This document shows, piece by piece, positions 44,459-56,406 of a stretch of DNA of 64,000 bases; positions within the stretch are counted from its first letter, which is position 1; every line of letters starts with the position of its first letter. The DNA is from Streptomyces sp. NBC_01485 (GTDB lineage Bacteria > Actinomycetota > Actinomycetes > Streptomycetales > Streptomycetaceae). The DNA is taken from the NCBI RefSeq assembly GCF_036227125.1, contig NZ_CP109435.1, forward strand, positions 1,674,001 to 1,738,000, in the 5' to 3' direction. The notes under the pieces were generated by a model. The model was not told the DNA's origin and did not search any database. It was given only the letters and a program-made list of their open reading frames with translations. A program made the position numbers and the translations under genes.

Positions 44459-46159
44459 ATGTTCCGACCCGCACGCGAACCACAGAGCAAACGTCATCTC
44501 CGCTCCTCCTTCTACGTCGTCGGCGAAGGCATCCTCGCCGAGTCCCGGGACGGCGACGCCGCCGAGCCGCTCACCGCCTCCACCCTGGCGGACCTGCGCA
44601 AGTTCCGCTTCTCCCGACTGGGCCCCCCGTCCAAGCCGGCCCAGCAGCTCGACCGGAACGCCCGCACCGAGCTGGCCAAGGCGATGACCGACCCCGCGCT
44701 CGACCAGCCCGACCAGCCGGGAGTCCCGTCCGGGTTCACCTATCTCGGCCAGTTCGTGGACCACGACCTCACCCTGGACGCCACCGCGGTGCGCCTGGAG
44801 GACGAGATCACGGTCCGCCAGCTCCTTCAGGGCCGCTCCCCGGCCCTCGACCTCGACTCCCTCTACGGCCTCGGGCCCGACCACCGCTTCGACCGCCGGT
44901 TCTACGAGGACGACGGGATCAGGCTCAGGTCCGGGACGACCCAGGGTGTGCCGAACGACCCCTCCATCGTGGGCCGGCCCCTCACCGGGTTCGACCTGCC
45001 CCGGGCGGGCACGGGCTCGCTGAAGTCCGAGCGGCGCCGGGCGCTCATCCCGGACCCGCGCAACGACGAGAACCTGATCGTCGCCCAGATCCACACCGCC
45101 TTCATCCGGTTCCACAACCGGGTGGTGGCCGACCTGGTCGGCAAGGGCGTGTCGAGCGCGGTCCTGTTCGAGTCGGCGCGCGAGACGGTCGTCAAGCACT
45201 ACCAGTGGATGCTGCGCCACGACTTCCTGCGCAGGATCGTCGACCCCGAGATCGTCGAGGACGTGTTCAGCAACGGCCGCCGGGTGTTCGAACCGGCGCC
45301 CGGCGAGCACCATCTGCCGACCATGCCGATCGAGTTCTCCGTGGCCGCCTACCGGCTGGGCCACAGCATGGTCCGGGGCCGCTACAACTGGAACCGGGTC
45401 TTCGACCAGGGCCGGGGCACCCTGGAGCTGCTGTTCCGGTTCAGCGGCACCAGCGGCATCCTCTCGCCGCCGCCCGCCGACCCGGCGGACCCGGAGGCGG
45501 GCGATTTCGAGCGCCTGCCCACCAACTGGATCGCCGACTTCCGGCGGCTGTTCGCCTTCCAGGAAGCGGTGCCGGACCGGGCCGAACTCCAGGTGCCCGA
45601 GGCGCAGTTCAACCTCGCCAAGCGCATCGACACCCTGCTCGTCAATCCGCTCGCCAACCTGCCGCTCGGTTCGTTCGGCGGCCGGGGCCAGCCGGCGCCC
45701 CCGGAGATCGAGCTGAACCTCGCCTTCCGCAACCTCACCCGGGCCTCGATGCTGCGGCTCGCGACGGGACAGCAGATGGCCGAGTACTTCATCGGCCGCA
45801 AGGTCGACGTGGAGCCCCTCACCAAGGCCGACTTCGCGCAGGGCGGCGGGGCTCAGCTCTCCCCCGCGCTCGCGAACGCGGTCGCCCGGCACGCCCCGCT
45901 GTGGTTCTACATCCTGCGCGAGGCCGAGGTGAGGGGCGGCGGGAAGCTGACCGGCGTCGGCGGTCGCATCGTCGCCGAGGTGTTCCACCGGGCCATGGAG
46001 GGCAGCCGGCACTCGATCGTGCGCGACCCCTTCTGGCGTCCCTTCCTCAGCCCGGTCGAGGACCGCAACGCCAAGGACGTCTTCGAGATGACCGACCTGC
46101 TGCTGTACGCCTTCGACGGACGGGCGGACCAGCTCAACCCGCTGGGCCCGGTGACCTGA
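44459..46159 (+). CDS. Animal-type haem peroxidase
   Basis: 566-aa protein of the peroxidase-cyclooxygenase superfamily. The distal His and haem-linking Asp read GQFVDHDLTLD (Asp101, His102). The proximal His is in YRLGHSMVRGRYN (His302). RNDENLIVAQIHTAFIRFHN is the usual helix between them. ATG at 44459 is preceded by GGGGGA; a TTG-type start 6 codons earlier is less likely. No signal peptide is visible, unusual for eukaryotic relatives but normal for bacterial ones. The C-terminus PLGPVT ends shortly after the domain. It may generate hypohalous acids or oxidise phenolic substrates. Confidence 0.92.
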   Translation: MFRPAREPQSKRHLRSSFYVVGEGILAESRDGDAAEPLTASTLADLRKFRFSRLGPPSKPAQQLDRNARTELAKAMTDPALDQPDQPGVPSGFTYLGQFVDHDLTLDATAVRLEDEITVRQLLQGRSPALDLDSLYGLGPDHRFDRRFYEDDGIRLRSGTTQGVPNDPSIVGRPLTGFDLPRAGTGSLKSERRRALIPDPRNDENLIVAQIHTAFIRFHNRVVADLVGKGVSSAVLFESARETVVKHYQWMLRHDFLRRIVDPEIVEDVFSNGRRVFEPAPGEHHLPTMPIEFSVAAYRLGHSMVRGRYNWNRVFDQGRGTLELLFRFSGTSGILSPPPADPADPEAGDFERLPTNWIADFRRLFAFQEAVPDRAELQVPEAQFNLAKRIDTLLVNPLANLPLGSFGGRGQPAPPEIELNLAFRNLTRASMLRLATGQQMAEYFIGRKVDVEPLTKADFAQGGGAQLSPALANAVARHAPLWFYILREAEVRGGGKLTGVGGRIVAEVFHRAMEGSRHSIVRDPFWRPFLSPVEDRNAKDVFEMTDLLLYAFDGRADQLNPLGPVT

Positions 46160-46253
46160 TCGGCCCACCGGACACGTCGTAGGGGAGGGGGCACCCCGCA
46201 CGGTCGGCCCACCCGGCCTGCCGGTGCCGCCTCCCCGCTCTAGCGTCAGCAGC

Positions 46254-46976
46254 ATGCGTCCTCGTGTCGTCGCCGCCGCCGCTCTCGTCTGCGCGTCCCT
46301 TCTGCTGCTCGGTGCGGCTCCCGGGACCGGCGCTCCCTCTCGGCCGCCGCTGCCGCTGCCCGCGCGGATGGCGGACACGGGCGGCGGCACACAGTTGATC
46401 ACCGCCGTGGCCCCGGACGCCGGTGCCACCACGGGCACGCTGACCTGGTGGGAGCTGCGGGACCGGCGATGGGTGCCGGCCGGTTCCGCGCCGGCCCGGT
46501 TCGGCGCGAACGGCCTGGTCGAGGGAGCCTCTCGGCAGCAGGGCACGAACACGACGCCCACCGGCCTGTACGGCCTCCCGTTCGCCTTCGGCATCGAGGC
46601 CGCGCCGCGCGGGACGTCGTACCCGTACCGTCCCGTGCGCCCGGACTCCTGGTGGTGCCAGGACAACGACTCCCGTGCCTACAACCGGTGGACGGAGCCG
46701 CGGCCGGCCGACTGCCGGGCCGCCGAGTCCGAGCACCTGGTCGCCTACCGGACGCAGTACGCGCACGCGCTGGTCATCGGGTTCAACTACGGCGAGCCGG
46801 TGCACGGTCGCGGGGCGGGGATCTTCCTGCACGTCAACGGGCGTGGCGCGACGGCCGGTTGCGTGTCCCTGCCGGCCGGGGCGATGCGCCGGATGCTGGC
46901 GTGGGCCAGGCCGGGGAAGCGGCCGCACATCGCGATCGGCACGGCCGACGGCCGGACGGCGATCAGCCGGTACTGA
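46254..46976 (+). CDS. Secreted L,D-transpeptidase-family protein
   Basis: 240 aa with a signal peptide (MRPRVVAAAALVCASLLLLG...). The YkuD-type catalytic motif reads HVNGRGATAGCVSL, with His193 and Cys203 at the normal spacing. The C-terminus (GKRPHIAIGTADGRTAISRY) ends normally. Such enzymes form 3-3 peptidoglycan cross-links or attach proteins; the short form without a peptidoglycan-binding domain is common in Streptomyces. Additional cysteines at about 135 and 154 may form a disulfide outside. It is downstream of the peroxidase gene, with no clear operon. Confidence 0.88.
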   Translation: MRPRVVAAAALVCASLLLLGAAPGTGAPSRPPLPLPARMADTGGGTQLITAVAPDAGATTGTLTWWELRDRRWVPAGSAPARFGANGLVEGASRQQGTNTTPTGLYGLPFAFGIEAAPRGTSYPYRPVRPDSWWCQDNDSRAYNRWTEPRPADCRAAESEHLVAYRTQYAHALVIGFNYGEPVHGRGAGIFLHVNGRGATAGCVSLPAGAMRRMLAWARPGKRPHIAIGTADGRTAISRY

Positions 46977-47177
46977 GCCGGACAGGGAACCCGCACGCAA
47001 GGCCGCGCAGGGCTCTGTCGATCAGCACGGGAAACGCGCCCCGGCGAGTGACCGGGCTGCGGTTACCGGCGGTCACTGCGGTGGGGCGCGGTCCTCGACG
47101 GGCTCGGTGTACGGCTGAACACTCCGCGGCTGCGGCCCGTATCTCTGGGTCAAGGGTCAAGTCCCCACGGAGGAACC

Positions 47178-48560
47178 GTGACCACCACGATCGCAGGCGG
47201 ACGCGCCGCCCGCCGCCAGACGATGCGACGCATCCGCCCGCGCCGATCCCCGGCCGTCCCGTTGCTGCTCGCCGTATGGGCGGGCGCGGCGGGCGTGCTG
47301 TGGCTCTGGTGGGCGAACACGCCGAACGTCGCGGACGACAACAGCAGGATCCTCAACGCGGGACGGATCACCGGCCTGCTCGCCGGATACCTGATGGCGC
47401 TCGTCGTGCTGCAGATGGCGCGGGTGCCGGCGCTGGAGCGCCGGGTGGGGTCGGACCGGGTGGCGCGCTGGCACGCGATGAGCGGCCGGTACACGCTCTG
47501 CCTGGTCTTCGCGCACGTGTTCCTCATCATGTGGGGGTACGCGCTGCAGGCCGGCAAGACCCTCGGCGACATCGTCCAGCAGACGATCGACTCCATCAAC
47601 CAGCTGCCGGACATGGGCAAGGCCGCCATCGGCACCGGTCTGTTCCTGCTCATCGGGCTGGTGTCGATCGGCCCGGTGCGGCGCAGGATGCCGTACGACA
47701 CCTGGTACCACATCCACCTGATGACGTACGCGGCCGTGTTCCTGACGTTCTGGCACCAGATCACCACCGGCAACGACTTCGCGATCGAGCCGACCGCGAA
47801 GACCGTCTGGTACGCGCTGTACGGGTCGGTGACCGGGCTGGTCGTCTGGTACCGGATCATCACCCCGCTCCGGCTGAACCTGCGTCACCGCATGTACGTC
47901 GAGGCGGTCATCGAGGAGACGCCGGGCATCGTGTCGGTGCTGATCGGCGGGCGCAAGCTGCACCGGATGGGCGCGGAGGCCGGTCAGTTCTTCCGGTGGC
48001 GGTTCATGTCGCCGGGGATGCGGTTCAGCTCCCACCCGTACTCGCTGTCGGCGGCGCCCCGCCCGGAGCTGCTGCGGATCACCGTCAAGGCGATCGGCGA
48101 CCACAGCGCGGCGCTGCGCGAGCTGCAGCCCGGCACGAAGGTGTGGGCCGAGGGTCCGTACGGCGCGATGACGGCGTCCCGGCGCAGCCGCGGCAAGGTG
48201 CTGCTGGTGGCCGGCGGGGTCGGCATCACGCCGATGCGCGCACTGTTCGAGACGCTGCCGGGCGCGGCCGGTGACATCACCCTCCTCTACCGCGCCAACA
48301 GCACCCAGGATCTGGCTCTGTGGGACGAGCTGGCGAAGATCGCCGACGAGCGCGGGGCGCGGCTGATGTACGCCGTCAACAGCCCCGACGGGGAGCGCCC
48401 CGACATCTCGGCGGAGTCCCTCCAGCGGAAGATCCCCGACATCGACAGCCACGACGTCTTCATGTGCGGACCGAACGGCTTCGCCCAAGGGGTGTACGAG
48501 GCACTGCGCGGCGCCGGGGTCCCCGCCCGCCGTATCCATCACGAGTCGTTCGAGATGTGA
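47178..48560 (+). CDS. Membrane ferric-reductase-like oxidoreductase with FAD/NAD(P) domain
   Basis: 460 aa. The N-terminal ~225 residues hold six predicted helices with haem-type histidines (RWHAMSGRYTLCLVFAHVF, YHIHLMTYAAVFLTFWHQ). The C-terminal half is a ferredoxin-NADP reductase module: HPYSLSAAP (FAD, R/H-x-Y-S), LLVAGGVGITPMRALFE (NAD) and HDVFMCGPNGF. It probably moves electrons from cytosolic NAD(P)H across the membrane. The next two genes encode an exported triple FMN-binding protein and the ApbE transferase that loads FMN, so the three form one extracytoplasmic electron-transfer pathway. GTG at 47178 has a GGAGGAAC site. Confidence 0.92.
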   Translation: MTTTIAGGRAARRQTMRRIRPRRSPAVPLLLAVWAGAAGVLWLWWANTPNVADDNSRILNAGRITGLLAGYLMALVVLQMARVPALERRVGSDRVARWHAMSGRYTLCLVFAHVFLIMWGYALQAGKTLGDIVQQTIDSINQLPDMGKAAIGTGLFLLIGLVSIGPVRRRMPYDTWYHIHLMTYAAVFLTFWHQITTGNDFAIEPTAKTVWYALYGSVTGLVVWYRIITPLRLNLRHRMYVEAVIEETPGIVSVLIGGRKLHRMGAEAGQFFRWRFMSPGMRFSSHPYSLSAAPRPELLRITVKAIGDHSAALRELQPGTKVWAEGPYGAMTASRRSRGKVLLVAGGVGITPMRALFETLPGAAGDITLLYRANSTQDLALWDELAKIADERGARLMYAVNSPDGERPDISAESLQRKIPDIDSHDVFMCGPNGFAQGVYEALRGAGVPARRIHHESFEM

Positions 48561-48625
48561 GCGACCCGGACTCACGGGAACCTCGCCAACCTCGCCACCA
48601 ACGGGAATCAGGAGCTCAGGAAGAC

Positions 48626-49771
48626 ATGAGGAAGAGCCACCCTCTTCGGCGCGTCGTGCTGGCCACCGCCGCCACCGTGTCCGGGATCGTGCTGCTGCTG
48701 ACGCTGAAGCCGTCCTCCGACCCGGACGCCGCGCAGGCGGCCGGCTCCGGCGCGGGCACGGGCACGGCGGCGCAGGAGGCGGCCCAGGGCGGGGCCGGGG
48801 CGCCCGTGTCGGGGACGATGACCGGGGACGCCGTCCAGACGCAGTACGGAAACGTCCAGGTCCGCATCACCGTCGTCAACAACAAGATCACCAAATCCGA
48901 GGCCGTCCAGGCGCCCAAGGGCGGCACCAGCGACCAGAAGACCGCGCTGGCCATCCCGAAGCTCAACGCCGATGTGGTCGCCAAGCAGAGCCCGCAGATC
49001 GACACGGTGTCGGGCGCCACGTACACCAGCGAGGGCTACAAGAAGTCTCTCCAGTCCGCGATCGACAAGGCGAACGCGAGCGCGGGGGCGGGTGCCTCCC
49101 AGGGTTCCGGGTCCGGCAGCGCGCAGGCCGCCGGCGCCTTCACCGGGGACGCGGTCCAGACGCAGTACGGCAACGTCCAGGTCCGGATCACCGTCGCGGG
49201 CGGGAAGATCACCAAGGCGGAGGCCGTCCAGGCGCCGAAGGGCGGCACCAGCGACCAGAAGACCGCGCTCGCCGTCCCGAAGCTCAACCAGGAGGCGGTC
49301 GCCGCGGGCAACGCGGACATCGACTCGGTGTCCAGCGCGACCTATACGAGCGAGGGCTACAAGAAGTCGCTGCAGTCGGCGCTGGACAAGGCGAAGGCCG
49401 CCAGCGCGGGTTCGTCGTCCGGCTCGGGGTCGGGTTCGTCGTCGGGCTCCGGCTCGGGGTCGTCGTCCGGCTCTGGTTCCTCTTCCGGTGCCGCGCAGGC
49501 CAAGACCGTCACCGGGAAGGTCGAGCAGACGCAGTACGGGCCGGTCCAGGTGCGGATCACCGTCGCCGGCGGGAAGATCACCAAGGCGGAGGCCGTCCAG
49601 GCGCCCTCGGGCGGGACCAGCTCGCAGAAGACCGAACTGTCCGTCCCCAAGCTCAACCAGGAGGCTGTCGCGGCCGGCAGCGCGGACATCGACTCGGTGT
49701 CGGGCGCCACGTACACCAGCGAGGGCTACAAGAAGTCGTTGCAGTCGGCGCTGGACCAGGCCGGTGGCTGA
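48626..49771 (+). CDS. Exported protein with three FMN-binding (flavinylated) domains
   Basis: 381 aa. A membrane anchor/signal covers about residues 8-27. Three FMN_bind domains follow: about 62-148, 171-256 and 293-378, joined by Gly/Ser linkers. Each ends in the motif that ApbE flavinylates: DTVSGATYTS (Thr132), DSVSSATYTS (Thr239) and DSVSGATYTS (Thr362). The middle domain has Ser in place of the Gly before Ala. The domains are nearly identical, pointing to recent duplication. ATG at 48626 has CAGGAG upstream. It overlaps the apbE gene by 8 bp. It probably accepts electrons from the preceding reductase outside the membrane. Confidence 0.92.
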   Translation: MRKSHPLRRVVLATAATVSGIVLLLTLKPSSDPDAAQAAGSGAGTGTAAQEAAQGGAGAPVSGTMTGDAVQTQYGNVQVRITVVNNKITKSEAVQAPKGGTSDQKTALAIPKLNADVVAKQSPQIDTVSGATYTSEGYKKSLQSAIDKANASAGAGASQGSGSGSAQAAGAFTGDAVQTQYGNVQVRITVAGGKITKAEAVQAPKGGTSDQKTALAVPKLNQEAVAAGNADIDSVSSATYTSEGYKKSLQSALDKAKAASAGSSSGSGSGSSSGSGSGSSSGSGSSSGAAQAKTVTGKVEQTQYGPVQVRITVAGGKITKAEAVQAPSGGTSSQKTELSVPKLNQEAVAAGSADIDSVSGATYTSEGYKKSLQSALDQAGG

Positions 49772-50564
49772 CACCGTGGCCGAGTCGGCGGCGGTTCCCG
49801 CCGTGGTGCGTCACGCGGAAGAGGTCATGGGGACCGTCTTCTCCTTCGACGTCCGCGGCGGGGAGGCCGGGGCGGTGCGGGCGGCGCTGGACGAGGCGAT
49901 CGCCTCGCTGCACCGGGTGAACGAGGTGTTCAGCACCTACCGCGACGACAGCCAGGTCTCCCGGCTGGTGCGCGGCGAGCTGACCGTCGAGGAATGCGAT
50001 CCCGAGGTGGCCGAGGTGCTGGAGCTGGGCGCCGAGGCGGAGCGGGTGAGCGACGGCTGGTTCAGCATGCGCTACGAGGGCCGGCTCGACCCGACCGGCA
50101 TCGTGAAGGGCTGGGCCGCCGAGCGTGCGGCCCGGCTGGTCGCGGCGGCGGGCGTGAGTGGCGTGAGCGTCAACGGCGGCGGGGACGTGCAGTTGCTGGG
50201 CGTTCCCGGGCCCGAACGGCCGTGGCGGGTCGGGGTGTCCGACCCGCTGCGCCCGGGCGGCCTCGCGGCGGTGGTCTCTGCGGCGGGCGCGGACGAACTG
50301 GCGGTCGCCACGTCCGGGACGGCGGAGCGGGGCGCGCACATCGTCGACCCCCGCACGGGCCGCTCCGCGGTGACGGACCTCGTGGCCGTCACGGTCGTCG
50401 CCCCCAGCCTCACCTGGGCGGACTGCTGGGCCACGGCCGCGTTCGCCATGGGCTCGCGGGAGGCGTTGGCATGGCTGGAGTCATTGCCGGACGTAGAGGC
50501 CCTGCTGATCACGGCCGGCGACGAGGTCCGCTGCACCGGAGGGCTGGCGCGCCGGCTGGGCTGA
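49764..50564 (+). CDS. apbE: FAD:protein FMN transferase
   Basis: 266-aa ApbE enzyme that transfers FMN from FAD to a Thr in FMN_bind domains. MGTVFSFDV is the usual N-terminal strand; LDPTGIVKGWAAERAA carries the conserved Asp-Pro-Thr-Gly-x-x-K-G; VNGGGDVQLLG binds the flavin nucleotide; VATSGTAERG and HIVDPRTGR lie near the C-terminus with the Mg ligands. No signal peptide is visible, so export may be by another route or flavinylation may occur before secretion. It is translationally coupled to its presumed substrate, the triple-domain protein. Confidence 0.94.
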   Translation: MADTVAESAAVPAVVRHAEEVMGTVFSFDVRGGEAGAVRAALDEAIASLHRVNEVFSTYRDDSQVSRLVRGELTVEECDPEVAEVLELGAEAERVSDGWFSMRYEGRLDPTGIVKGWAAERAARLVAAAGVSGVSVNGGGDVQLLGVPGPERPWRVGVSDPLRPGGLAAVVSAAGADELAVATSGTAERGAHIVDPRTGRSAVTDLVAVTVVAPSLTWADCWATAAFAMGSREALAWLESLPDVEALLITAGDEVRCTGGLARRLG

Positions 50565-50741
50565 GCTGCGGCTGCCCCGGGCGGATTGCCCAACGCGGCG
50601 CTTACGGGGTGCCGCCCTCTGTGGGTCGGGAGCCGCCCTCGGGCGGCACGACTGCCCGCAGTTCAACGGCTCCACTGGACGCCAACGCGCGCTCGCGGAT
50701 GAGCTTTGGGTGACTCGCGAGTCGCGTGACTGCACGCCCCC

Positions 50742-50799
50742 GAGGGGCGCGGGGCTGTGTCGATATGCGGCTCCGCCGCGTGGGCGCGACCAGCCCCCA
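50742..50799 (-). repeat. ~50-bp dispersed element, copy B (3' of argR)
   Basis: Reverse-complement match to 40739-40795 with a few mismatches; it includes GCGGCTCCGCCGC as a hairpin. It lies 38 bp beyond the argR stop codon in the direction of argR transcription, and may terminate argR and the convergent apbE transcripts. Confidence 0.8.
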
Positions 50800-50836
50800 C
50801 CCACCCGCAGTCGGCGCACAACCCCAAGCCGCCCCC

Positions 50837-51382
50837 TCAGTGGCCGTTCTGAGCCAGCCTCAGCAAGTGATCCGCCAGGGCCTGCCCACCCGTCGCCTCC
50901 CGGCTGATCAGCAGCAACGTGTCGTCACCCGCGATCGTCCCGAGGATGTCCTGCAACTCGGCCTGGTCGATCGCCGAGGCCAGGAACTGGGCCGCGCCCG
51001 GTGGAGTGCGAAGGACCACGAGGTTCGCCGAAGCCTCCGCGGAGATCAGCAACTCCTGCGAGAGCCGCCGCATCCGCTCCTCCTTCGCCGACTCCCCCAG
51101 CGGAGCGCGCGGCGTCCGGAATCCCCCTTCGCTCGGCACCGCGTAGATCAGGTCGCCGTCGGTGTTGCGGATCTTCACCGCGTTCAGCTCGTCCAGGTCC
51201 CGCGACAGCGTCGCCTGGGTGACGCTCAGCCCGTCGTCGGCCAGCAGCTTCGCCAACTGGCTCTGCGACCGCACCGGTTGCCGGTTGAGGATGTCCACGA
51301 TCCGGCGGTGACGCGCGGTGCGGGTCTGCGGCACGGCGGGCCCGTTGACCCCGGCCTGCTCATGGTCCTGCGCCTGACTCAT
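50837..51382 (-). CDS. argR: Arginine repressor
   Basis: 181-aa ArgR/AhrC. The N-terminal winged helix contains [21 protein letters not shown] and the DNA-contact motif [16 protein letters not shown]. The C-terminal oligomerisation and arginine-binding domain has [15 protein letters not shown] and [13 protein letters not shown], including the Asp pair that binds arginine. It is the last gene of the minus-strand argC-J-B-D-R operon, starting 8 bp after argD. It probably represses argC and argH through the ARG boxes described here. Confidence 0.96.
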   Translation of the reverse strand: MSQAQDHEQAGVNGPAVPQTRTARHRRIVDILNRQPVRSQSQLAKLLADDGLSVTQATLSRDLDELNAVKIRNTDGDLIYAVPSEGGFRTPRAPLGESAKEERMRRLSQELLISAEASANLVVLRTPPGAAQFLASAIDQAELQDILGTIAGDDTLLLISREATGGQALADHLLRLAQNGH

Positions 51383-51389
51383 CGTCGTC

Positions 51390-52583
51390 TCATTCTCCGG
51401 ATCCGTCCCCGTTCACTGCGTCGAGGATGCCTGGCAGGGCCCCGAGGAAAGCCTCCACCTCGTCGTCGCCGAGGTTCAGCGGCGGCATCAGCCGTACGAC
51501 GTCGGGGGCGGGCGCGTTCACCAGGAATCCGGCCTCCTGAGCCGCCTTGCGCACCTGGGGTGCGAGGGGCTCGGTGAGCACGATACCCAGGAGGAGGCCC
51601 GCTCCCCGGACATAATCGATCAACGGGTGGCCGGCACCCTCGATTCCGTCCCGCAACTTCTCGCTCTGCTGTTTGACGTTCTCCAGCAACCCCTCGTTCT
51701 CGATCGTGTCGAGTACGGCGAGTCCGGCGGCGCAGGCGACCGGGTTGCCGCCGAAGGTCGTCCCGTGGTGGCCGGGCTGGAGCAGTTCGGCGGCCCGGCC
51801 GAAGGCGACGGTCGCGCCGAGCGGCAGTCCGCCGCCGAGGCCCTTCGCCAGCGTCACGACGTCCGGCAGGACGCCCTCGTGGGCCTGGTACTCGAACCAG
51901 TGCCCGGTCCGGCCGATGCCGGTCTGCACCTCGTCGAGAACGAGCAGCGCGCCGGTCGCGGCGGTGATCGCGCGGGCCGCCTTGAGGTAGCCGACGGGCG
52001 GCACGACGACGCCCGACTCGCCCTGGACGGGCTCGATGACGACGAGCGCCGTGTCCTCGGTGACCGCGGCGGCCAGCGCCTGCGCGTCCCCGAACGGCAC
52101 ATGCGTGACCTCGCCGGGCAGCGGCAGGAACGGGTCCCGCTTGCCGGGCTGGCCGGTGAGCGCGAGGGCGCCCATGGTCCGGCCGTGGAAGGCGCCCTCG
52201 GTGGCGACGACGTGCGTCCGCCCGGTCAGCCGGCCGATCTTGAAGGCGGTCTCGTTGGCCTCGGCGCCCGAGTTGCAGAAGAAGACCCTGCCGTCCCGGC
52301 CGAAGTGCTGGAGCAGCCGTTCGGCGAGCGTGACGGTCGGTTCGGCCATGAAGAAGTTGGAGATGTGGCCGAGCGATCCGATCTGCCGGCTCACGGCGTC
52401 GACGACGGCCGGGTGGGCGTGCCCGAGCGCGTTGACCGCGATGCCGCCGACGAAGTCGAGGTACTCGTTGCCGTCGGCGTCCCAGACCCGGCTGCCCGCG
52501 CCGCGCACCAGGGGCAGCAGCGGGGTGCCGTAGTTGTTCATGAGCGCGCTCTGCCACCGCGCGGTCAGTTCCTGGTTGCTCAT
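51390..52583 (-). CDS. argD: Acetylornithine aminotransferase
   Basis: 397-aa PLP enzyme converting N-acetylglutamate semialdehyde to N-acetylornithine. The PLP region shows [47 protein letters not shown] and [15 protein letters not shown] with the Schiff-base Lys. It overlaps argB by 4 bp (ATGA). Its place between argB and argR is the usual Streptomyces order. Confidence 0.96.
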   Translation of the reverse strand: MSNQELTARWQSALMNNYGTPLLPLVRGAGSRVWDADGNEYLDFVGGIAVNALGHAHPAVVDAVSRQIGSLGHISNFFMAEPTVTLAERLLQHFGRDGRVFFCNSGAEANETAFKIGRLTGRTHVVATEGAFHGRTMGALALTGQPGKRDPFLPLPGEVTHVPFGDAQALAAAVTEDTALVVIEPVQGESGVVVPPVGYLKAARAITAATGALLVLDEVQTGIGRTGHWFEYQAHEGVLPDVVTLAKGLGGGLPLGATVAFGRAAELLQPGHHGTTFGGNPVACAAGLAVLDTIENEGLLENVKQQSEKLRDGIEGAGHPLIDYVRGAGLLLGIVLTEPLAPQVRKAAQEAGFLVNAPAPDVVRLMPPLNLGDDEVEAFLGALPGILDAVNGDGSGE

Positions 52584-53493
52584 GACGACTCCCCCTGTGC
52601 GTCCGGCTTCTCGTCGGGCACGACCATCGTGCCGATGCCTTCGTCGGTGAAGATCTCCAGCAGGATCGAGTGCTGGACCCGCCCGTCGATGACCCGGGCC
52701 GTCGTCACGCCGTTGCGCACGGCGTGCAGGCAGCCCTCCATCTTCGGGACCATGCCGGAGCTCAACTCCGGCAGCAGCTTCTCCAGTTGGGAAGCCGTGA
52801 GGCGGCTGATCACCTCGTCGCTGTGCGGCCAGTCCTCGTAGAGGCCCTCGACGTCGGTGAGGACCATGAGGGTTTCGGCGCCCAGCGCGGCGGCGAGCGC
52901 CGCGGCCGCCGTGTCGGCGTTGACGTTGTAGACGTGTCCGTCGTCCTGGCTGCAGGCGATCGAGGAGACGACCGGGATGCGGCCGTCGGCGAGCAGCGCC
53001 TCGAGGGCGCCCGTGTCGATCGCGGTGATCTCGCCCACCCGCCCGATGTCGACCAACTCGCCGTCGATCTGCGGCCGGTGCTTGGTGGCGGTGATGGTGT
53101 GCGCGTCCTCGCCGGTCAACCCGACGGCGAGCGGCCCGTGTTGGTTGAGCAGCCCGACCAGCTCGCGCTGGACCTGCCCGGCGAGCACCATGCGTACGAC
53201 GTCCATGGCGTCCTCGGTCGTCACCCGCAGGCCGGCCTTGAACTCGCTGACGATGCCGTGCCGGTCGAGGGCGGCGCTGATCTGGGGGCCGCCGCCGTGC
53301 ACGACGACCGGCTTGAGGCCGGCGCGGTGCAGGAAGACGACGTCCTGTGCGAACGCGGCCTTCAGGTCCTCGTCGATCATGGCGTTGCCGCCGAACTTGA
53401 TGACGACCGTCTTGCCGTTGTGCCGGGTCAGCCAGGGCAGGGCCTCGATGAGGATCTGGGCTTTCGGCAGGGCGGTGTGCTTACGCGTAGTGC

Positions 53494-53497
<4 letters not shown>
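52580..53497 (-). CDS. argB: Acetylglutamate kinase
   Basis: 305-aa amino-acid kinase phosphorylating N-acetylglutamate. The nucleotide site [12 protein letters not shown] and [11 protein letters not shown] open the protein; [19 protein letters not shown] and LTDVEGLY are the acidic and ATP-binding parts. An arginine-sensitive N-terminal helix (residues 1-25) is present, as in regulated forms. ATG at 53497 overlaps the argJ stop (ATGA). The open frame upstream is a shadow of argJ. Confidence 0.96.
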
Positions 53498-55725
<2,228 letters not shown>

Positions 55726-55758
55726 CCACTGGGGGTTGGGAGCCCCACGATCACCGGC

Positions 55759-56121
55759 ATGGCTCTGCGACCTGTCCTGGTGAACACAAAGGCTCTGGAC
55801 GGCTCGGCGGTCGGCCGGTTCTGGGCGGAGGCGCTCGGCTGGACCGTCGCCGGCGAGGAACCCGGCGCGACCGCCGCCAAACCCGTCGGCTTCGACTGGC
55901 TGGACCCGGTCGGCGTCTGCATCGACGTCATCGCCGTCCCGGAGCCCAAGGCGACGACGAAGAACCGTGTGCACCTCGATCTCGCCACCACCTCCGCGAC
56001 CCACCAGACGGAGCTGGTCGCGCGCCTCCGGTCTCTCGGCGCGACGCCCACCCACGTCGGCCAGGGCGATGCGCCGTGGACGGTCCTCGCCGACCCCAAC
56101 ACTTCTGACTACCAGTTCTGA
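55759..56121 (+). pseudogene. VOC/glyoxalase-family protein, 3' end disrupted at island border
   Basis: 120 aa. Residues 1 to about 115 are a good VOC (glyoxalase/bleomycin-resistance) domain: LVNTKALDGSAVGRFWAEALG, NRVHLDLATT and VGQGDAPWTVLADP. The normal ending E-G-N-E-F-C-x-L is replaced by NTSDYQF and a stop exactly where lower-GC DNA begins. The last beta strand with a metal/ligand residue is therefore lost. It is divergent from argC. A second VOC fragment, retaining only the C-terminal end, lies beyond the island at 61092-61239. Confidence 0.6.
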
Positions 56122-56211
56122 GCGTATCGGCTGGTCAGGCAACGCAGAAGCCCCGCCCGCGCGCCTCGGGGAAGGAAGCGCAGCGAACGGGGGCTCGTTT
56201 CTGGGAGTGCC

Positions 56212-56406
56212 TCAGGGCATCCAGCCCTGGTCTGCCTCCAGACACTCAGGGCATGTGACGGCTCGCTGCCACTCGGTCACCTTGCCGGTGACGCTGCATA
56301 CCGGCTTTCCTTGGCTGAGCCTGTGAACGGTCAGCACGTCATCCCCGACCGTGCCCGTGAACTCGTCAGTGGGTGCCAAGAGGTCTCGGTCATCGGTCAT
56401 GGTCAC
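56212..56406 (-). CDS. Small zinc-ribbon-like protein, last of four coupled ORFs
   Basis: 64 aa, hypothetical. It has Cys residues in KPVCSVTG and AVTCPECLEADQ, a C-x2-C plus an upstream Cys that could form a small zinc knuckle. Its ATG overlaps the stop of the upstream 76-aa ORF (ATGA). No family name is recognised. Coupled start/stop overlaps in all four ORFs support real translation. Confidence 0.6.
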   Translation of the reverse strand: MTMTDDRDLLAPTDEFTGTVGDDVLTVHRLSQGKPVCSVTGKVTEWQRAVTCPECLEADQGWMP

